Assembly: GCA_039808325.1 (NCBI GenBank)
Contig: JBDHSU010000062.1
Span: 1 to 22,800, forward strand
Direction of reading: 5' to 3'
DNA from: JAFKKS01 sp039808325
GTDB lineage: Bacteria; Pseudomonadota; Alphaproteobacteria; Rhizobiales; Xanthobacteraceae
Length of the DNA: 22,800 bases
Positions 14,474 to 22,098 of the stretch are shown in pieces (within the stretch, counting starts at the first letter, position 1; each line of letters begins with the position of its first letter). The notes under the pieces were generated by a model. It made no database searches and had not been told where the DNA came from. It saw nothing but the letters and a program-made list of their open reading frames with translations. Made by a program: the position numbers and the translations under genes.

Positions 14474-15441
14474 GACGAGGAGCGGGTGGATTTCTTCTTG
14501 CCGCTCTTCCCGCCTTTTCCGAGGCGCTTCTCGCCGCTCTTCGTCGGTTCGCCCTCGGCCAGCAAAGCGGCGCGGGCCTCCAGCATCTCCTTGAGTGCCC
14601 CGTCCTCGACCTTCGGAAACTGAAGGTCGAGCTGCTCCATGCGCTCGACGATCGCCGCCGCGACGACGAGACGCGCGAACCATTTGTGGTCGGCGGGCAC
14701 GACGTACCACGGCGCGTCGGCCGTCGCCGTGTTACGGATCGTGTCCTCGTAAGCCGCCATGTAGCGATCCCAAAGCTTTCGCTCAGCCACGTCGCCCATG
14801 GAGAATTTCCAGCGCTTCGCCGGCTCGTCGATGCGGGCGAGAAAGCGCTGCCGCTGTTCTTCCTTGGAGAGGTGCAGGAAGAACTTCAGCGTCACGATGC
14901 CGTTGCGCGCAAGGTATCGCTCGAGGCCGTTGATGTCCTCGAAGCGCTGCGCCCAGATGTCCTCTCCCACCAGTTCCGGCGGAAGCTTCTGCCGCGCGAG
15001 AATCTCGGGATGCACGCGGACGATGAGCGTTTCCTCGTAATAGGAGCGGTTGAAGATGCCGATGCGGCCGCGCTCCGGAACACGCTTGCTCGTGCGCCAG
15101 AGGAAGTCGTGGTCGAGCTCTTCCGCGCTCGGCGTCTTGAAGGAATAGACATCGCAGCCCTGCGGATTCACGCCCGACATCACGTGCTCGACGATGCCGT
15201 CCTTACCCGCGGCGTCCATCGCCTGGATGACGATGAGAACACCCCACCGATCCTGCGCGTAAAGACGCTCCTGCAACTCGCCCAGGCGCTTGACGCCGGC
15301 ACGCAGCATGTCCTTCGCGGCGTGCTTGTCCAGGTCCAAGTCGGCGGTGTCGCCGGGATCGACAGAGGCGAGCTTGAACCGGGCGCCATCCTGGATACGG
15401 AAGCGCTTGACGATCGCGGGAGACAACATGGCGTTCTTCAT
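14464..15441 (-). CDS. ppk2: PPK2-family polyphosphate kinase
   Basis: PPK2 enzymes transfer phosphate from inorganic polyphosphate to nucleotides. The 325-residue protein has the P-loop kinase parts: Walker A-like IQAMDAAGKDGIVEHV (72-87), Walker B-like RIGIFNRSYYEET (126-138) and the lid DEPAKRWKFSMGD (205-217). The overall pattern fits the polyphosphate:nucleotide phosphotransferase subfamily (single domain), whose members accept AMP and/or ADP; the exact nucleotide cannot be read here. Residues 297-325 are a Lys/Ser/Arg-rich tail beyond the usual catalytic core and may bind polyphosphate or nucleic acid (inference). The ATG overlaps the stop of the NUDIX gene (ATGA), so it is the last gene of a coupled operon. 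A second start at 15429 would shorten it by 4 residues. Confidence 0.93.
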   Translation of the reverse strand: MKNAMLSPAIVKRFRIQDGARFKLASVDPGDTADLDLDKHAAKDMLRAGVKRLGELQERLYAQDRWGVLIVIQAMDAAGKDGIVEHVMSGVNPQGCDVYSFKTPSAEELDHDFLWRTSKRVPERGRIGIFNRSYYEETLIVRVHPEILARQKLPPELVGEDIWAQRFEDINGLERYLARNGIVTLKFFLHLSKEEQRQRFLARIDEPAKRWKFSMGDVAERKLWDRYMAAYEDTIRNTATADAPWYVVPADHKWFARLVVAAAIVERMEQLDLQFPKVEDGALKEMLEARAALLAEGEPTKSGEKRLGKGGKSGKKKSTRSSSQR

Positions 15442-16178
15442 GAGCGGTCGAGCCTCCAGGCGTGATGGAGAAAGGCCGTGACGTGATCGGGGACTTTATC
15501 GCCGAGATCCGCCGGGCGCCGCGCGATGACGATATCGGAAAGCTCCGGCTCCCGCTCGCTCGCCAAATGATGAAGGATGCGCCGGCGCAGCGTCGCGGCG
15601 TCGTCACGCGCCGTTAACATCTTCATCAGCGCGATGCGCGGCCCCGCCAGCACCATGTGCCATCCGGGCTCGGCGTCCAGTTCATCGGCGTCGAGGCCGG
15701 TCTCCTCAAGCAGTTCCCGGTTGACGCTTCTCGCGATATCGACGCGGCCGTCAACGATATCGGAGGGATCCGGCGTGCCGGCGGGAAAGTAGACGTTGCC
15801 GGGATTGGCCGTCTGCCCGCCCATGACGCCGAGCACGAAGCCGCCATCGCTGCCGCGCAGCGCCGCCATCCCAAAGCAATTGCGCATGTCCTGGTCGGGG
15901 AAGCCCCAATCCCGCCACGCGAGAAAACTCGCGAAATCCGTTTCGAGATAAGCGCCGCGCAGCGTGTCCCCTTCCATCTCGAAGGCGTGCATCATCAGGA
16001 CACGCCCGTTCCAGAGCGCCGGGTTGGCCCGCCGCTGGGCCGCGAAATGGCGCTCGATGTCGGCGCGGCGTTCCTGCGCGAACGGCCATGCACGCGGCGC
16101 GAAAGCGAGATCAAGCCGCGCGATCCTGACCACAGGCCGGCCGGCCCCGGAATCAACCGCTTCGGCTCTCCGCATCAT
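15438..16178 (-). CDS. NUDIX hydrolase domain protein with a modified Nudix box
   Basis: A 246-residue protein with a NUDIX domain in its C-terminal half. The core RELLEETGL (154-162) matches the second half of the Nudix box. The first half is unusual: the Gly of FPAGTPDPSD (Gly134) is 20 rather than 14 residues before the Arg, and the Glu normally 8 residues before the Arg is missing. The N-terminal half (about 15-110, with RVLMMHAFEMEGDTLRGAYL and FLAWRDWGFPD) looks like a subfamily-specific domain. Such proteins cleave X-linked nucleoside diphosphates; the substrate here is unknown. The ATG at 16178 shares a base with the phzF-like stop (TGATG); an ATG one codon later is equally possible. 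The stop overlaps the PPK2 start, so the three genes are coupled. Confidence 0.85.
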   Translation of the reverse strand: MMRRAEAVDSGAGRPVVRIARLDLAFAPRAWPFAQERRADIERHFAAQRRANPALWNGRVLMMHAFEMEGDTLRGAYLETDFASFLAWRDWGFPDQDMRNCFGMAALRGSDGGFVLGVMGGQTANPGNVYFPAGTPDPSDIVDGRVDIARSVNRELLEETGLDADELDAEPGWHMVLAGPRIALMKMLTARDDAATLRRRILHHLASEREPELSDIVIARRPADLGDKVPDHVTAFLHHAWRLDRS

Positions 16179-17071
16179 CACGCTTCGATCGTACCCTCGC
16201 TCACCCGGATGGCTTCACCACCGATCATGGCCTTAACGAGGCGACCGCCGCTGGTCGCGATCGAAAGCACGATGCGGCTCGGCCGCCCCATTTCGAAGCC
16301 TTGCTCGATCACGAAGGCATGCTCGCCGTCGGTTTGTGCGACTGTTCGCGTAACGAGGCCCGCAAACGCTGCTGCGGCCGATCCGGTCGCCGGGTCCTCC
16401 GTCACCCCCATGAGAGGCGCGAACATGCGTGCGTGGAATGCGCTGCCTCTCTCCATCGTCTCGGCGCAGAAGACGAAAGCGCCCGTGCTGCGCTGCGCGC
16501 CGAATGCGTCGCCCCAGCGGCCGATGTCCACATGCGCACGCGCCGCGGCGTCGAGGCTGCGCACCGGCACCATGGCGAAGGCGACGCCCGCCGACCACAG
16601 GCCCGGCTCGAACCCGTCGCAGCCGAGATCGTCGAGTTCGAGCCCAAGCGCCGCCGCAACATCGGCGGCGTCGCCGAGTTCTCCGACGTGCTGCGGCAAA
16701 CGCGGAAGCGCGAAACGTGCATGGCTGGCGCCGTCAGTTCGCCGCTCCACGTGGCAGGTCACGGGCCCGACGCCCTCCTCCAGCACAAATGCCTCACCGC
16801 CCGCTTCGCCGGACGCGAGCAACACGGCGGCGCCGACAGTCGGGTGGCCGGCGAAGGGAAGCTCCGCGCCCGGCGTGAAAATGCGGAGTTTGGCGCGGTT
16901 CGCACGGTCGGCGGGCGGCAGGACGAAAACCGTTTCGGACAGATTGAACTCGCGCGTGATCGCCTGCATCGCGGCGTCGCTCAAGCCTTCGCTGTCGAGC
17001 ACCACGGCGAGCGGGTTGCCGCTGAAGCGGTCGCGGGTGAACACATCGAGAGTGGCAAAGCGGCGACGCAT
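16178..17071 (-). CDS. PhzF-family isomerase-like protein
   Basis: A 297-residue member of the PhzF/diaminopimelate-epimerase-like fold, with two similar halves. The catalytic Glu of PhzF-type isomerases is present in EFNLSETVFV (Glu46). Other family motifs are DVFTRDRFSGNPLAVV (9-24), FTPGAELPFAGHPTVGAA (65-82) and MGVTEDPATGSAAAAF in the second half. GAGGAGG lies just upstream of the ATG at 17071. No phenazine genes are nearby, so a role in phenazine synthesis is unlikely; most family members have unknown substrates. It is the first of a coupled trio with the NUDIX and PPK2 genes and follows pdxY by 64 bp on the same strand, possibly in one transcript. Confidence 0.92.
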   Translation of the reverse strand: MRRRFATLDVFTRDRFSGNPLAVVLDSEGLSDAAMQAITREFNLSETVFVLPPADRANRAKLRIFTPGAELPFAGHPTVGAAVLLASGEAGGEAFVLEEGVGPVTCHVERRTDGASHARFALPRLPQHVGELGDAADVAAALGLELDDLGCDGFEPGLWSAGVAFAMVPVRSLDAAARAHVDIGRWGDAFGAQRSTGAFVFCAETMERGSAFHARMFAPLMGVTEDPATGSAAAAFAGLVTRTVAQTDGEHAFVIEQGFEMGRPSRIVLSIATSGGRLVKAMIGGEAIRVSEGTIEA

Positions 17072-17135
17072 GGATGCCTCCTCTACCTTTCGTTCGTCTC
17101 GGAGGCAGCGTAACGCAACCTGAACGGCCTCGTCG

Positions 17136-18002
17136 TCACGTTGTCGCTGCCGGCGTCAGGCGCTCCGGCTCGAACACCTGGGTCGGCTTGACGAATTCTT
17201 CCTGCGCGGCGACGAGCCGCATCTCGCGGGCGCCGGCTTCGAGCGTGCGCCGTAGCACGCCGTAGATCGAAGAGGTCGCAAGCGACAGCGCCTCTCCGAT
17301 CGAGCCGCTGCGCAGGAAGTGCGCAAAAAACAAGGCCGCGATCGCATCTCCCGCACCGTTGGCCGCGATCTCCAGGCGGGGCGTACGCACCCGCACGCGC
17401 TCCTTGCCGTCCGATACGACGAGGTCGATGGCGTCGTCCGGCGTCTCACCGGTATGCAGCGACGTGACGAGCACCACGCGCGGCCCCATCGCGTGCAACT
17501 TGTCGATCGCGCTCAATGCGTCCGGAATCGTGCCGCAGCTTTGGCCGACAAGCTGCTCCAATTCGAATTGGTTGGGCGTGACGATATCGGCGACCGCCAG
17601 AGCTTTGTCGCGGATGAATTCGGGGATGCCGGGCCGCACGAAGACGCCCTTTCCGGTGTCGCCGATCACCGGGTCGCAGCAGTAGCGGGCGGCCGGGTTC
17701 GCACGCTTGACCCTGGCGACGCTGTCGAGGATCGCCTCGCCGACGCCGACGTCGCCCATATAGCCGGAGAGAACGCCATCGCACTCGCCGAGCACGCCGC
17801 AATCCTCGATCCCCTGCACGACCTCCTGGATCGCGGGGCCGTCGAAAATGCGGCCACGCCATTTCTTGTAGCCGGTGTGGTTGGAGAATTGCACCGTATG
17901 AACCGGCCAGACCTCGACGCCCAGCCGCTGCATTGGAAACGTCGCCGCGTCGTTGCCGACGTGACCGTAAGCGACATGCGACTGAATGGAGAGGATGTTC
18001 AT
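17136..18002 (-). CDS. pdxY: Pyridoxal kinase
   Basis: PdxY phosphorylates pyridoxal with ATP in the vitamin B6 salvage pathway. The 288-residue ribokinase-fold protein opens MNILSIQSHVAYGHVGNDAA, a pyridoxal kinase signature, and continues with VHTVQFSNHTGY, VLSGYMG, CDPVIGDTGKGVFVRP (109-124), IVTPNQFELEQL and the ATP and catalytic site NGAGDAIAALFFAHFL (Asp219 as predicted base). The ATG at 18002 is preferred over the in-frame GTG at 18032 because homology begins there, though its ribosome binding site is weak. It may start the transcript that continues to phzF-like, NUDIX and PPK2. Identity is secure at family level; the length and opening fit PdxY better than HMP kinase ThiD. Confidence 0.94.
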   Translation of the reverse strand: MNILSIQSHVAYGHVGNDAATFPMQRLGVEVWPVHTVQFSNHTGYKKWRGRIFDGPAIQEVVQGIEDCGVLGECDGVLSGYMGDVGVGEAILDSVARVKRANPAARYCCDPVIGDTGKGVFVRPGIPEFIRDKALAVADIVTPNQFELEQLVGQSCGTIPDALSAIDKLHAMGPRVVLVTSLHTGETPDDAIDLVVSDGKERVRVRTPRLEIAANGAGDAIAALFFAHFLRSGSIGEALSLATSSIYGVLRRTLEAGAREMRLVAAQEEFVKPTQVFEPERLTPAATT

Positions 18003-18089
18003 CGGTTCATCGCCACGGATGCCGCGGCGCACCGCAAGTGTCGTTCAAACGTGCCGCGCCGATAAGGTTGCCGCCGAGCAACCGCATGT

Positions 18090-18118
18090 CCATCCGGCCC
18101 GCCGCGCGAGCCGGATGG
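18090..18118. other. Hairpin between the ABC operon and pdxY
   Basis: CCATCCGGC (18090-18098) and GCCGGATGG (18110-18118) form a 9-bp perfect stem with an 11-nt loop, 10 bp beyond the stop of the binding-protein gene. There is no T run on either side, so it is not a typical intrinsic terminator; it may stabilise the 3' end of the ABC transcript. A smaller hairpin GGTTG/CAACC lies at 18066-18083. Confidence 0.5.
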
Positions 18119-18128
18119 ATTGCAACGC

Positions 18129-19154
18129 TTACTTCGCGCTTGCGGCTTTTTTCACGAAGCGATCGTCGAACGTCTTGGAGAGATCGATCTTCGCGTTCTT
18201 GATCTCGTCGTCGAACTTCGCGAGCATGTCGAGCGCCGACTTCATCCCCGCTTCCGGGATGATGCCGGTGCGCGAGTAGACTTCCTTGTTGGCCTTGAGC
18301 GCGGCGAGATACGTCGCCTTGTCGCCGAGAAGGTAAGCCTCCGGCACCTTCGCCGCGATCTCCTCCGGCGTCGCCTTCTCCATCCACTTCAGCGTCTTGT
18401 AGAACGCGTTCACCAGCGCCTGCACGGTGTTCGGGTTCTTCTCGATGAACTCCTGCTTCGCGTACAGTACCGCCGCCGGGTTCGAGCCGCCGAAGATCTC
18501 CTTGCTGCCCGCTTCCGTACGGCTGTCGGCGACAACCTTGATGTCGCCGTCCTTCTCCAGCTTGGAGATCACCGGATCGAGATTGGCGATGGCGTCGATG
18601 TCGCCCTTCTTGATCGCCGCGACCGCCGACGGGCCTCCGCCGACGCCGATGTAGGACGCGTCCGTCGGCTTCAGTCCCGCTTTCGCCATCAGATACATGA
18701 CGAAGAAGTTGGTCGAGGAGCCCGGCGCGGTGACGCCGATCTTCATGCCCTTGAGGTCGGCGGCGCTCTTATACGATGCCGCCTTGTCCTTCTTCACCGC
18801 CAGCACGATGCCTGGGAAGCGGCCGAGCTCGATCACCGCGGTGATCGGCTGATGCTTCACCTGCATGCGGATAGTGTGCTCGTAAGCGCCGGTCACGACA
18901 TCGGCGGAACCGCCGAGAAGCGACTGCAGCGACTTCGCGCCGCCGCCGAAATCCGTGATCGTGACGTTGAGGCCCGCTTCCTTGAAGTAGCCGAGCTGCT
19001 CGGCGATCGTCAGCGGCAGGTAGTAGAGCAGCGGCTTGCCGCCAACGCCGAGCGTGATGTCCTTCTTTTCGATGGCGCCTTGCGCCTGCGCCGATGTCGC
19101 GAGCACGGCAAACAACGCCGCCGTACTGAAAGCCTTCGTGAACGCCTTCAACAT
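18129..19154 (-). CDS. ABC transporter substrate-binding protein, SsuA/TauA/NMT1 type
   Basis: A 341-residue periplasmic solute-binding protein. A signal peptide (MLKAFTKAFSTAALFAVLAT, cleavage near AQA at residue 24) precedes the mature protein. The family pattern is visible in YYLPLTIAEQLGYFKEAGLN, FGGGAKSLQSLLGGSADVV, LKGMKIGVTAPGSSTNFFV and VGGGPSAVAAIKKGDIDAI. Members bind nitrate, sulfonates, taurine, thiamine precursors or aromatic acids; the ligand cannot be told from sequence. AAGGAA lies just before the ATG. It is the last of four leftward genes (ATPase, permease, esterase, binding protein), 32 bp after the esterase, so the binding protein is encoded furthest from the promoter. Confidence 0.93.
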   Translation of the reverse strand: MLKAFTKAFSTAALFAVLATSAQAQGAIEKKDITLGVGGKPLLYYLPLTIAEQLGYFKEAGLNVTITDFGGGAKSLQSLLGGSADVVTGAYEHTIRMQVKHQPITAVIELGRFPGIVLAVKKDKAASYKSAADLKGMKIGVTAPGSSTNFFVMYLMAKAGLKPTDASYIGVGGGPSAVAAIKKGDIDAIANLDPVISKLEKDGDIKVVADSRTEAGSKEIFGGSNPAAVLYAKQEFIEKNPNTVQALVNAFYKTLKWMEKATPEEIAAKVPEAYLLGDKATYLAALKANKEVYSRTGIIPEAGMKSALDMLAKFDDEIKNAKIDLSKTFDDRFVKKAASAK

Positions 19155-19186
19155 GTCCGTTCCTTTTCCTTTACGTTCGTGCGTAT

Positions 19187-20206
19187 TCAGTTCGCGACGC
19201 CGGTCTTGACGATCCAGTCATTCACCAGCTTGGCGACCTCGTCCGAATTCCGATCCATCATGAGCATGTGGGTGTTTCCCTTGAGCCCCGCCTCGGGCAG
19301 CCGCAAGAGGGTCACGTCACCCCCGGCCCCCGAGAGGGCGGTGCGATATTTCTCGCTGGCGACCGTCAGCTTCTTCCAGAACGCGCTCTTGTCCAGATAA
19401 TCGCCCCAAACGATCAAGTGGGGAATGCCCTTGAGGGCGGCCATCTTGACCTTTTCCGGGTCGGGCGCTCCCGACGGCTCGACCGCGATCAGCGCCTTCA
19501 CCTTGTCCGGAGCGTTCAGCGCGGCGTTGAAGCCGAAATTGCCGCCCTGGCTGTGGACCACGATGATGCACGGACAGACCTTCTGCACCAGAGCGTCATA
19601 GGCCTTCTGCGTCAGCGCGTCGTTGGTGGCCCAGCGCGGCACGCCCTGCTTCATGAAATTGTCCAAGGCGTCGAGGGGGAATTGCACCCCGTCATACGCC
19701 ACGTGCTTGCCGCCGACCTCGTAGCTCGGCCCGAAGCGAAACAGCTCCCACGCTTCCTTCGCCGAGCGGAAGAAGGGCTCGCTCTTGTAGATTTCCGGGT
19801 AACGCGCCCACGAGGCGCGGCCGCGCTCCACGGCGTCGGAAACGTAGACATCGTAGCCGGCATTGAGGAAGAACTGCTGCCAGCCGGGCTTGCCATCCGG
19901 CTTCGTCTCCCACGTCACGCCCGTCAGGCCGCCCCCGTGCCAGAGCAGGATCGGCAGCTTCGCCTTCGGCTGCGCCAGCTTGACGTATTGCACATACATC
20001 TGCCCGGCCTGGAACTCTCCGTTCGGGTCGACCTTCAGAGGCGCCGCGCCGGCGGTGAAGACGATCTCGCGCGTGGGCAATCCCGAGAGCGTGACCGTCT
20101 CGCCGCCGACGTGGAAGCTTCCCACTTCCTTGACGAGGTAGTCGGCCTGCGCCGGCGTGCAAAAAAGCGCCGCCCCCGCGAGAAACGCGAACAATCCCTT
20201 TTGCAT
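19187..20206 (-). CDS. Secreted alpha/beta-hydrolase (esterase) inside the ABC operon
   Basis: A 339-residue hydrolase with a signal peptide (MQKGLFAFLAGAALFCTPAQ, cleavage after Ala21), so it acts in the periplasm. The oxyanion region is LLWHGGGLTGVTWE (87-100), with KPDGKPGWQQFFLNAGYDVY and SDAVERGRASW after it, a pattern like the Arthrobacter esterase 713 group. The nucleophile is Ser219 in VVHSQGGNFGF; Glu243 in AVEPSGAPDP and His313 in KGNTHMLMMDRNSDE are the likely triad partners. AGGAGG precedes the ATG at 20206. It sits 22 bp after the permease and 32 bp before the binding protein, which suggests it releases the compound that the transporter takes up. Hydrolase fold is certain; the substrate is unknown. 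Confidence 0.9.
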   Translation of the reverse strand: MQKGLFAFLAGAALFCTPAQADYLVKEVGSFHVGGETVTLSGLPTREIVFTAGAAPLKVDPNGEFQAGQMYVQYVKLAQPKAKLPILLWHGGGLTGVTWETKPDGKPGWQQFFLNAGYDVYVSDAVERGRASWARYPEIYKSEPFFRSAKEAWELFRFGPSYEVGGKHVAYDGVQFPLDALDNFMKQGVPRWATNDALTQKAYDALVQKVCPCIIVVHSQGGNFGFNAALNAPDKVKALIAVEPSGAPDPEKVKMAALKGIPHLIVWGDYLDKSAFWKKLTVASEKYRTALSGAGGDVTLLRLPEAGLKGNTHMLMMDRNSDEVAKLVNDWIVKTGVAN

Positions 20207-20228
20207 CGGTTCTGCTCCTCCTTTAATT

Positions 20229-21017
20229 TTAAGTCCGAACCTCGGTCGCGACCGGCCGCCAGACCAGCAGCCGCTTTTCGATGAGCGTCACGCATACGTC
20301 GATGGCGATGACGAAGGCCGCAAGGACGAACATTCCGGCGAAGACGCCGGCGACGTCGAACACGCCTTCCGCCTGCTGGATGAGATAGCCGAGGCCGGCG
20401 GCGGAGCCGAGATACTCGCCGACGACCGCGCCAACGACGGCGAAACCGACCGACGTGTGCAGCGACGAGAACATCCACGACAACGCCGACGGCCAATAGA
20501 CGTGCCGCATGAGTTGCCGCTCGTTCATGCCGAGCATCCGCGCGTTCGACAGGACCGTGAGACTCACTTCCTTGACGCCCTGGTACACATTGAAGAACAC
20601 GATAAAGAAAACGAGACTGACGCCAAGGGCAACCTTCGACCAGATGCCGAGGCCGAGCCAAAGCGCGAAGATCGGCGCCAGGACGACGCGCGGCAACGCG
20701 TTCGCCATTTTGACGTAAGGGTCGAACACAGCGGCGATGACCGGCTTACGCGCGAACCAGAAACCGATCAGGATTCCGCCAATCGAACCGATGAAGAACG
20801 CGAGCATCGCCTCGAGCAGCGTGATCCAGAGATGCTTCCAGATCGAGCCATCGGCGAACCAGGTGTAGATACGGGCGATCACGTCTCCCGGCGTCGAGAA
20901 GAAGAACGGCGGCAGCAGCGTCACGCCGAAAATCGGCGTCGTGGTCAGAACGTGCCACAGCGCGATGGCGACGACGGCCACCAGGACCTGAAAGGTGAGA
21001 AGGCTCACGCGGGACAT
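20229..21017 (-). CDS. ABC transporter permease, SsuC/TauC type
   Basis: A 262-residue inner-membrane protein with about six membrane segments, beginning at FQVLVAVVAIALWHVL. The cytoplasmic coupling loop that meets the ATPase reads NARMLGMNERQLMRHVYWPS, followed by GAVVGEYLGSAAGLGYLI, both typical of the BPD_transp_1 family of nitrate/sulfonate/taurine importers. GGAG lies 7 nt before the ATG at 21017. It follows the ATPase by 82 bp and precedes the esterase by 22 bp. As the only permease it should form a homodimer. Confidence 0.94.
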   Translation of the reverse strand: MSRVSLLTFQVLVAVVAIALWHVLTTTPIFGVTLLPPFFFSTPGDVIARIYTWFADGSIWKHLWITLLEAMLAFFIGSIGGILIGFWFARKPVIAAVFDPYVKMANALPRVVLAPIFALWLGLGIWSKVALGVSLVFFIVFFNVYQGVKEVSLTVLSNARMLGMNERQLMRHVYWPSALSWMFSSLHTSVGFAVVGAVVGEYLGSAAGLGYLIQQAEGVFDVAGVFAGMFVLAAFVIAIDVCVTLIEKRLLVWRPVATEVRT

Positions 21018-21099
21018 CGGGCACTCCGAACAGTGCTGGCAACGCGATCAAGAACTCGCAGCCCCCCGAATGGGAAGGCCGCGCGGCGAGCGGCGCCCA

Positions 21100-21954
21100 T
21101 CACCCACCTCCGGTCTGCGCATAGCCTTTGAGCACCTCACCCTTGAGCACTTCCCAGATCTCGCGATGCAGATCATGGAAGGCGCGGTCGAGCTTCACCT
21201 CGGCAATGTCGCGCGGCCGCGCCAGCGGCACACGCCAGTCGCCGATGATGCGCGCCGCGGGGCCCGCCGACATGATGACGACGCGGTCGGACAGCGCGAT
21301 CGCCTCCTCGAGGTCGTGCGTCACGAACATCACCGCCTTGCGGTCGGCGCTCCAAAGATCGAGCAACAAGTTGCCCATGATCTGGCGCGTCTGCGCGTCG
21401 AGCGGCCCGAAAGGCTCGTCCATCAGCAGCGTCTTCGGATCGCGGATGAGCACTTGCGCCAAGCCGATGCGCTTACGCTGTCCGCCCGACAACATATGCG
21501 GATAGCGGTCACCGAACCCGCCGAGACCGACGCGCGCGAGCCATTCGTCGGCACGCTTGGCCGCCGCGGCGCTCGGCGTTCCTGCAATCTCAAGGCCGAT
21601 GGCGACGTTGTCGCGCGCCGTCTTCCATGGAAACAGCGCCTCGGCCTGAAAGAGATAGCCGGCGATCTTGTTCAGTCCGCTGAGCGGCTTTCCGAAGCTC
21701 GCGACCGAGCCTACCGAGGGCGTGAGCAGGCCCGCGGCCGCATTGAGCAGCGTGGACTTGCCGCAGCCGGTCGGGCCGACGATCGAAACGAACTCGCCGT
21801 CCGCCACATCGAGGGAGGCTTTCTCAACGGCGGTATAGGTACCGCCGTTGGCGAGGCGGAACGCGATCGTCACGTCCCGCAGGGTGACGGCATCGCTCCC
21901 TGCCTCGGCAGCGGGGCCTACGGCCGCCACCGGCCTAACCTTCTCGCCGAGCAT
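21100..21954 (-). CDS. ABC transporter ATP-binding protein, SsuB/TauB/NrtD type
   Basis: The 284-residue ATPase of the importer has all nucleotide-binding elements: Walker A GPTGCGKS (60-67), Q-loop Gln103, signature LSGGQRKRIGLAQ (155-167), Walker B LLMDEP (176-181), D-loop GPLDAQTR and H-loop His213 in FVTHDLEEAIAL. About 22 residues precede the domain, a Gly/Ala-rich extension. The ATG at 21954 is the first possible start after an in-frame TGA, and its ribosome binding site is weak. A 20-codon frame with a strong site overlaps it and may couple translation. It is the first gene of the leftward operon. Confidence 0.94.
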   Translation of the reverse strand: MLGEKVRPVAAVGPAAEAGSDAVTLRDVTIAFRLANGGTYTAVEKASLDVADGEFVSIVGPTGCGKSTLLNAAAGLLTPSVGSVASFGKPLSGLNKIAGYLFQAEALFPWKTARDNVAIGLEIAGTPSAAAAKRADEWLARVGLGGFGDRYPHMLSGGQRKRIGLAQVLIRDPKTLLMDEPFGPLDAQTRQIMGNLLLDLWSADRKAVMFVTHDLEEAIALSDRVVIMSAGPAARIIGDWRVPLARPRDIAEVKLDRAFHDLHREIWEVLKGEVLKGYAQTGGG

Positions 21955-21997
21955 CGTGGTCCGTCACGGCCGCACATGGAATGACGCGGTACGCCAT
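21935..21997 (-). CDS. Short upstream ORF overlapping the ABC ATPase start
   Basis: A 20-codon frame beginning MAYRVIPCAAVTDHD with a strong purine-rich site, GAGGGGAGGGAAG, directly before its ATG. Its last 20 nt overlap the ATPase start in another frame. The ATPase itself has only a weak site, so this frame may deliver ribosomes to it by translational coupling. No family is recognisable in such a short peptide. It could equally be that the strong purine stretch simply helps load the mRNA. Confidence 0.4.
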   Translation of the reverse strand: MAYRVIPCAAVTDHDARREG

Positions 21998-22048
21998 CTT
22001 CCCTCCCCTCGATTTTGCGGCGGATCATGCAGCACATCCGTCGAAACG

Positions 22049-22081
22049 AAAAGGGGCCGCGTTGCGGCGCAGCCCCTTTTT
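22049..22081 (-). terminator. Rho-independent terminator after ilvC
   Basis: AAAAGGGGC (22049-22057) and GCCCCTTTT (22072-22080) form a 9-bp stem flanked by A and T runs on the respective strands, with a GC-rich internal hairpin. On the minus strand the stem's own 3' arm ends in TTTT, 18 bp beyond the ilvC stop. It could work in both directions but lies where the leftward gene needs it. The 51 bp between it and the upstream ORF hold room for the promoter of the ABC operon, though I see no clear motif. Confidence 0.8.
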
Positions 22082-22098
22082 GTATGACAATCGGCGGA

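Noticed and set aside
16178..17071. PhzF-like gene as evidence for phenazine production
   Set aside because: No other phz genes are present, and most members of the family have no link to phenazines.
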